Assembly: GCF_040954645.1 (NCBI RefSeq)
Contig: NC_092808.1
Location: 12,143,883-12,207,882, forward strand
Length of the DNA stretch: 64,000 bases
Reading direction: 5' to 3'
Origin: Diabrotica undecimpunctata
Lineage: Eukaryota; Arthropoda; Insecta; Coleoptera; Chrysomelidae
Shown: positions 57,827 through 64,000 of the stretch, one piece after another
How positions within the stretch are numbered: position 1 is the stretch's first letter
Layout: every line of letters begins with the position of its first letter
Notes under the pieces: generated by a model
What the model saw: the letters and a program-made list of their open reading frames with translations, nothing else
Database searches by the model: none
What the model was told of the DNA's origin: nothing
Translations under genes and position numbers: made by a program

Positions 57827-58565
57827 TTATGTAATTACTTTTGACTTATAGTAGTTCAGGGTTAATGATACTGTCCTTTTTTGGAGACACTTGTGTATAA
57901 TGAAGCCAGTTCCTCCCAAGGAATTATTGTCGTCACCTACGTGGTAAAAACTATGTCCTGATTTTAGTTTAATTAAGTGTTTGCCTCGTCTTCTGTCTTC
58001 GCTGAGACCGACTATGTCACACTTTATGTTTTCTAGTTCGCACTCAAGCTCAATAAGTCTTTCATCGGATAGTAGGGGACGTGCATTATATGTTCCTATA
58101 TAAAGTGTCGTCTTATTCGGGTAACTTTTTCCTGTCTTTGTCAATTTTTTGTTCCCCCACAGAATCCATGGGACAGACCGATAATTTAGTAGTGCAAGAT
58201 TCTGGAAATAATTTGCTACTTGCCTGGGGTCTTTGCGTGTTTTCAACTGACATTTGCGTGATGGGTATATAGCCTTTAAACTTTGGTTGGTGGTTGGTGA
58301 GTGTTTGTTTCAGCCGCCCATTCTGAGTCCGACGCTGCTTACGGCCGCCCACTCTGGATCAGACGCCGCAGGTTGTGATCTTATACTATTCCTAAAATCA
58401 ATGGTTGCCAACTTCGCCGTACAGAAAGTATTTCTTCGTCGCCTTGGATGTCCTTCTGGACTTCATCCGTGACCCTGGACAAGGGACCCGTAGGTGCTAG
58501 CTTTTTGGGTCAAGAAGCTCCTGGAATTTGCGGAGGGCAGGGATTGATTCACATTCCCTAATAGG
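57827..58565 (-). pseudogene. LINE 5' UTR and endonuclease start, 3'-truncated
   Basis: A minus frame (57827-58246) reads TLYIGTYNARPLLSDERLIE, LECELENIKCDIVGLSEDRR, SGHSFYHVGDDNNSLGGTGF and IIHKCLQKR: the first strands of an apurinic-type endonuclease (normally TYNARTL and GLSEVRR) of a LINE ORF2. Upstream, 58250-58565 is GC-rich leader-like sequence without a long frame. The copy stops inside the endonuclease at about 57827, where piggyBac debris begins. A LINE with its 5' end kept and its 3' end lost is the reverse of the usual truncation. Confidence 0.75.
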
Positions 58566-60289
58566 ACTATCCAATAGAATAACCTCGAAAAATCACAGCA
58601 TCAATTTTAAACCACTGTCCTATTGTATAACATACAATTTTAATAGAAAAAATCGTAAAATCAGTTAGCTTCCGGAAAAAAAAATACTGTAAAAAACCAT
58701 TTTAATGTATCAAGTATTTTATGCACAAGTAATACTATACCAAATCTACATGTTATTTTAACATCATAAATCAGAAACACTCTGACAACACAATTTCAAA
58801 TACAGAAGACAAACATCAGAACACTCAAACTGCAATAACTGACTTCAATGCCACTTAAATAAATGGTTATTTCTCAAGCGTTCGTAACAATGTAACGGCT
58901 TGATCCCGCTCGCAACTCCCATCTCTAAACGCGAGAAATGGGCAGTTCAACATAAGGCCCGATCATTTTTGCTATTATCGTCTGACTCATCGTCTCCTAC
59001 ACGATGACCTCTCTTATCAAGTGAACATTTCCGCTTTTTTTTCTTGTTTTCTCGGTTTTCGTGATTTTTCTGTGGAGCTAAGGCTCATCTTAAAGATGTA
59101 ATTCGAACCGATCTTTACGGCCTCGTAGCTATCGGCTGATATTGGATGTTTGAGTAGCGGATGTATAGGGAAAGTTTTCCGAAATTGCTAATACTGAGGA
59201 GGTTAAAAAGGTTAGGCTTGTTCAATAAACAAATATTTTGAATGGATTAGTTTATATTTAGTAACTTTCAACAATGAAAACAAAAACAAAATGCAAATGA
59301 GTTTGCTGATGGTTAAATAAATAAATCTCCCTCAATTGACATTGACAAAGTGAATCAAATAAAAATAAATACAATACAACGGCAATAATATGCACTGAGG
59401 CTATAAACAGATATTGTCACTTAAATATTCAAATAAATAGTCCAGTCATCAAAGATTTAATCGCTAAAAATCATACGAACAAGCTGAATTTTGCCGAGAA
59501 TGTCAATTTTGGGACCCCAACAAAGATGCAATTAAGTTTACCACTTTTATCCCCGGGTTTCCCCGTAAAACCTCACCTTGTACGGGGGAAAACGGAAAAA
59601 ATCGATTTACCAAGAATTTGTACGCTGCAGAATAAAATGTTTCAAATAAAAAATGTAGCTGCGATAATTCTGAACAAAAATGTTTTTATTATCACTTTTT
59701 GTGTAGAATGAACCGTTTTCTCATAAACAAGGCTTGAAGCCACCGGCGATTTTGAATGTCATTTTTCTGAAGGTATTTTCTTGTAGCCTTTTTAAGTAAT
59801 TACTATTTAAATGAGAATACGCCACAATTAAATGTTAAAGTAAGTTTATTGACGTTCCACTTCGGAAATCGTTCTCAAAATACAAACATTAGTAAAATAA
59901 ATGAATGTCAGTTACGCGCGAGAATTCAATGGTTAAATAAAATCCAATATCTTTTGACCAGAGTGTCTTATCGACAAACATCAATATGCATCTTTCGTAT
60001 GTTATTTTTGCATTTTGCCGCAAATAAAGCCAGTTCCTATAAATCTGTTCAATAAATAAACTTTTTGCGATTTTTATATATTTTATGTCATACTAGTTTA
60101 TTATTGTGTTTTTATTGTTTAGTTACCAACTACGTACTTTATGCCCGCGCGGCGTAGCAACATAACATTGAAGACAGAATGTCTACTAGTAAATATATTG
60201 TCAAGATGAAATCGAATTATCGGATTTTTTAGAACATATTTATTTGTAGATGCAATAACGAACCAGTATGACATAAAAGTTTGTATGCC
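58566..60289. other. no recognisable gene; one repeat copy
   Basis: Mostly AT-rich. A minus-strand Lys/Asp-rich run near 58960-59060 has no recognisable family. The only interpretable feature is the interspersed repeat at 59838-59886. Confidence 0.4.
59838..59886 (+). repeat. interspersed repeat, copy 2 (partner at 24031)
   Basis: AAGTTTATTGACG, TTCCACTTCGGAAATCG and CTCAAAATAC match 24031-24087 in order and orientation. At the first site it lies just beyond a LINE tail; here no LINE is adjacent, so it is probably an independent repeat. Confidence 0.7.
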
Positions 60290-60501
60290 ACACGGGTATT
60301 AATAGATGTATATGCCCTCAGGAGACTTAAAAACCCTCGGGCCAGAGGCCCTCGTGAGAAGACTTATATTTACTTTAAAGCAAATCAAGATTTTTGGGAC
60401 GAGCTAACATTTGCAGATGAGAAAATTTTTCAATCTTCTAAAAATGGCAAAATTGGGGTGTATAGACCAGATAATATATTTAATCCTCTATATATAGATA
60501 T

Positions 60502-62117
60502 ATATGACACCATAGTATTTGCGGACAACTTAGAAGACCTACAAGTTCTTATGAACAAAATCACGTATTACAGTCAACAATATGGACTCAATATAAACAG
60601 TAAGAAAACAAAGCTTATGATAATTAGCAAGAAAAGGATAACAGAAGGTCAACTCTACGTCAACCAATCTATCTATCTATCTAATTAGCCTTCTTCGGTC
60701 CATCTTTGGACATAGGCCTTTAATCCTTTTCCATTCTTCTCTGTCTGTCGCTATAGTCATCCACCTAGAGCCCACGTGCTTCTTGATATCATCTGCCCAT
60801 CTCATTTGGGGCCTTCCTCTGCTTCGTTTATATTCCCACGGTCTCCAACTTATAAGAATTTTGTTCCATCGGTCTTCTTTTTGTCTTATATTGTGTCCGG
60901 CAAATCTCCATTTCAATTTTGCAACTTCTTGTCTAACATCCCTCACTTTTGTTTTCTCTCTTATCCACTCGTTTCTCTTTTTATCCATTAGTCTTATGTG
61001 CAACATTTGTCTTTCCATTGCTCTTTGGGTTTTTATGATTTTGTCCATGTTTGCTTTTATAAATGTCCACGTTTGGGAACCATAAGTTAGAACAGGGAGT
61101 ACGCATTGATTGTATACTTTGGTCTTGAGATGCTGTGGATATCTTTTGTTTTTAAGAATGTAGCTTAGTTTGCCAAATGCCGCCCATGCCAGTCTAACTC
61201 GTCTTTTTATCTCTGCTGTTTGGTTTTCTTTGTTAAGTTTTATAGTTTGACCCAGATATATATAATCCTTAACTTGTTCTACTTCATCTTGTCCGATCCT
61301 CATTGTGATGTTTTCATCTGTATTTGTTATGATTTTGGTCTTGCTGTAATTCATCTTAAGGCCTATCTTTCCAGCTTCTACGTCCAGTTCTTTCATCATT
61401 TCAAATAATTCTTCTTTTTTATCGGTTATCAATGCGATGTCATCAGCGTATCTTATATGGTTCAAGCGTTGTCCATCCTATTTATACGTCAACCAATACC
61501 CTGTAGAAACAGTGACGCACTACAACTACCTCGGCACCATAATATATGAAAAATGGACCAACAACCAGGAGATTAGAGCACGCATCGGAAAAGCTAGATC
61601 CACCTTCAATCGGATGGGGGCCTTCTTCAAGAGTCACAACCTCTTTCTTGATACAAAAGTAAGAATGCTGCGATGCTACGTCTTCTCTGTCCTTTTTTAC
61701 GATGTTAAATCGTGGACCTTGAACGAAGATATGTGCAGAAAACTGGAAGCATTTGAGATGTGGCTATATCGGAGAATGGTTAAGATCCCGTGGACTGATC
61801 GAGTCACAAATGAGGAGGTGCTCAGAAGAATGAATAAGAACCGAGAGGTACTGACCACCATGAAATCTCGAAAGTTAGTTCTTCGGACACATTATGCGAA
61901 ATGAATCTAGATATGCTCTCGTTCAAGCCATCCTGCAAGGAAATATATTTGGAAAACGAGGTCCAGGAAGAAGAAGAACATCTTGGTTAAAGAACCTCAG
62001 AATTTGGTTTAATACAACATCTGTGCAGCTTTTCCGCGCTGCTGCAGATAAGATAAAGATTGTCTTGATGATCGCCAACATTCGTAACGGATAGGCACAT
62101 CAAGAAGAAGAATGTAG
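60502..62117 (+). pseudogene. LINE RT (outer insertion), AAGAAG-tailed
   Basis: Plus strand: DTIVFADNLEDLQVLMNKIT (ADD decayed to ADN), YGLNINSKKTKLMIISKKRI, then interruption at 60669 and continuation from 61498: VETVTHYNYLGTIIY, EIRARIGKARSTFNRMGAFF, VRMLRCYVFSVLFYDVKSWT, LEAFEMWLYRRMVKIPWTDR, a frame change, FGHIMRNESRYALVQ, GPGRRRTSWLKNLRIWF, a stop at 62092-62094 and a GGCACATCAAGAAGAAG tail. ATAGATAT duplicates at 60494-60501 and 62118-62125. It landed in a Tc1-like transposase. Without the inner insertion it is about 790 bp. Confidence 0.85.
60669..61484 (-). pseudogene. LINE RT (inner insertion), (GATA)n-tailed, 13-bp TSD
   Basis: Minus frame open from near 61479 to 60677: RLNHIRYADDIALITDKKEE with intact DD, GLKMNYSKTKIITN, VKDYIYLGQTIKLNKENQTA, VLPVLTYGSQTWTFIK, AMERQMLHIRLMDKKRNEWI, LKWRFAGHNIRQKEDRWNK, YKRSRGRPQMRWADDIKK and a stop near the end. 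The tail is four units of GATA-type repeat. TACGTCAACCAAT occurs at 60656-60668 and 61485-61497. The 816-bp insertion is 5'-truncated just before the catalytic motif. No internal stop: the youngest layer of the nest. Confidence 0.95.
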
Positions 62118-62340
62118 ATAGATATCGAGCAGCTTGTCATTTTAACGCCAATGTATGGAGATGGATTTCATCTAGAGGAATGGGAATGTTATGGCGTATT
62201 GATGGCAGATTTGTTGGGAAGACTTATCTGAATATTCTAGAAAACATCATGTTTCCTAGTGTAGAACAGTTGTATCCAGAAAATAATAATTATATTCCAT
62301 ACAAGATAGAAAAACTGTGGTTCTGCTTATGTTAAAATGT

Positions 62341-63143
62341 TTTGCTGCCTCTGATAGTGCCCAGGTATTTTTTAATTTGGTTACAATTCTTGCTTTAATA
62401 TATTGTTGAGTTGAGTCGTTTGTTTTTTCCTTAATAAAAATAAAAATAATAACAACAACACTATTTTATGTAAAAACTATCATTTACATACCTACTCTTT
62501 ATAAAATGCAGGAATTCTAAATAATATCAAAATTTAGACCTTAATAACTATGCAGAACTTGAAAGCAGAAACATCAAACAAACAGCTTACTTGACAATTT
62601 CGTGTTTATTCCCAACAATATATTTAATAAAAAATTTAGACTCCAATGATACCTGTAAAAATTAAAAACCCTCCCGCCTCTGTTCAAGGACACTTTACCC
62701 TGTCAAAGGCAATTACAGTTCAGGAAATGTATTCATAGTCATGAACTGATTCGAATTTGTGTTGGGCTTAATGATGTGGGGTCGTTGGGAGCTGAATAAA
62801 ACCAGAGATTCTTGTAGATTACATGTTCACAGCAGGGCGGATGCATAAAAAGTTCATGAAGAATATTTTTATTCCTATTTTGACGCAGCCTTCGAAAAAA
62901 TCGTCGTAAGTAGGGATTATAAAGAGTTGGTGTCGAATGAGTTCGTGAAAATTATATATAGCGTGTTCAGGAACACGTTTGAAAGATTTAAGACATTTTT
63001 TATTAAAAAAATTCGAAAGGAATTTGTAGTACGCGTATCTGAATAGTGTTTAATCATCGCAACGATTACATTCCGTTCAGTTGGAATGCTAGCAATGATG
63101 CATATAAATCTCTGAACATGAAAAACAATCTATTATAAAAAAT
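62341..63143. other. no recognisable gene
   Basis: AT-rich. No motif recognised. May include the decayed leader of the gene that follows. Confidence 0.4.
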
Positions 63144-64000
63144 ATGAACTCTTTTAAAAATAATGACGAAATAAACTTTGGTTCCTGTACTTTGGTTCCT
63201 GTACAACGAAGAAGGGCTAGAAAACCAGAGAATGACGCTGGTTTTCGAGACTGCACTGTCTGTTTTCATGTGAAAATAAAACGGGAAGCCACTATGGAAG
63301 ATATCCATGTTTTCAAGAATGTTTTTGTGTCATTTCATGGTACAACAAGAGGTAAAGTTGATGTTCTTGTACATAAATTGAAACAATCGAACGAAGCTCC
63401 TAGAGACTTACGGGGTTTGCATAAAAATCGCCATTACTAAATGGACGAAGATTTGAAAAAAGCAGTCCATGAGCACATAAGTTCTTTCTCTAGCAGAAAT
63501 AGTCATTATAGCCTGAAAAAGTCTTCAAGGACCTATTTAGACATTACAGACCATTAGAAAAACATAAAAAAAAAATGTTTGTAATGTTTAAAGAGAAAAA
63601 AATCTTATGATGACCCTTTTCTTGTGATAGATGACCTGTGATAGGTATACTGCGGAAAAGAAATCGTTAAGTTTAAAAATAAACGAGGAAAGAGATGCAG
63701 AGATGCACAGATGCAAGTTTAGTCAAAAACTAAAAGCACTTGAAACTAAACAAGAACTTCACTTGAGAAAACAAGCAACTTTTTATGAGATAAAGAGGAC
63801 TGCTAAACAAAACGCTATGAAATCGTCAAAAATAGAAGCCATTGTTATGGATTATAGTAGGAATTTTCGATGCCTTAATTGAAACCAACGATGTCTACTA
63901 TAAAATGCAATTATCTCTGTATATGTTTAATATACATGTGCTTTCCAGTAGTGAGAGCTATTTTTATATCTCTCTAAAAAATGTTGGACAGAAATGTGCA
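63144..64000 (+). pseudogene. SDxCxGQ-family transposase-like gene, N-terminal half (copy 5)
   Basis: Plus strand: RRRARKPENDAGFRDCTVCF, HVKIKREATMEDIHVFKNVF, VSFHGTTRGKVDVLVHKLKQ, SNEAPRDLRGLHKNRHY and a stop, then DEDLKKAVHEHISSFSSRNS, HYSLKKSSRTYLDI, KKKMFVMFKEKK, LKALETKQELHLRKQATFYE and SSKIEAIVMDYSRNF. A frame change leads to ETNDVYYKMQLSLYMFNIHV, running off the window edge. HLRKQ, MDYSxNF and DVYYxxQL match copy 3, showing the same family. The SDxCxGQ block should lie just beyond 64000. Confidence 0.7.

Larger units (their letters stand above)
60290..62340 (+). mobile_element. Tc1-like transposon carrying two nested LINEs
   Basis: Transposase sequence occurs on both sides of a 1.6 kb LINE block. 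Left (to about 60493): KANQDFWDELTFADEKIFQS then SKNGKIGVYRPDN, with the first catalytic D in FADEK. Right (62126-62335): RYRAACHFNANVWRWISSRG, MGMLWRIDGRFVGKTYLNIL and ENIMFPSVEQLYPEN. Read together they form a contiguous Tc1/Tc3-like catalytic core. The terminal repeats and N-terminal half were not found, and the second D block is lost after the PENN stretch, so the element is a fragment. Confidence 0.7.

Overview
This 64 kb window is AT-rich eukaryotic DNA, almost certainly from an insect with a large, repeat-laden genome (beetle or true bug would fit; the sequence does not name the species). Nearly every protein-like segment is a transposable-element remnant: endonuclease-type LINEs, Tc1/mariner, piggyBac, a Mutator-like element, hAT-like and palindromic MITEs, and a less familiar family with an SDxCxGQ signature. 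I see spliceosomal introns and TTAA, TA and 7-13 bp target-site duplications. I see no bacterial-style operons and no complete host gene that I can name.

Layout. 0-3.4 kb: an open LINE reverse transcriptase (RT) ending in a (TA)n tail, meeting a second, rearranged LINE. 3.45-7.2 kb: a Tc1-like transposon split by a piggyBac element at a TTAA site. 7.2-9.7 kb: low-information DNA with a cluster of CCGGAAGT motifs and an old duplication. 9.7-10.7 kb: a LINE RNase H/C-terminal remnant into which a 28S rRNA-derived segment was inserted between 9-bp direct repeats. 12.9-25.1 kb: a run of LINE fragments on both strands, two piggyBac remnants and a hairpin MITE. 26.3-28.6 kb: a probable Mutator-like element with subterminal repeats and a FLYWCH finger, holding a (TA)n tract and a palindromic insert. 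29.8-32.5 kb: a 2.76 kb element with 17-bp inverted ends and a decayed SDxCxGQ-type transposase. 34.7-37.8 kb: a second Tc1-like element interrupted by a segment carrying a three-exon zinc-finger gene. 39-46 kb: LINE RNase H remnants, a MITE with perfect 37-bp ends, and two more SDxCxGQ-family copies. 46.8-51.5 kb: repeats, LINEs and a piggyBac fragment. 53.7-55.5 kb: a fourth SDxCxGQ-family copy, with an intron and inverted ends. 56.5-58.6 kb: LINE and piggyBac debris. 60.3-62.3 kb: a three-level nest (LINE in LINE in Tc1-like transposon). 63.1-64 kb: a fifth SDxCxGQ-family copy running off the window.

The most unusual content is the dispersed five-copy gene family. Two copies sit inside elements with inverted ends and subterminal repeats. 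The family shows three conserved aspartates (FD...P, (Y/F)SDxCxGQ, D-x-DFG or related), suggesting an RNase H-fold transposase. A Sola-type (DDD, 4-bp target duplication) or related superfamily is my best guess, but it is not proven. Genes here do not form pathways; the relationships are of insertion order, and several nests allow relative dating.
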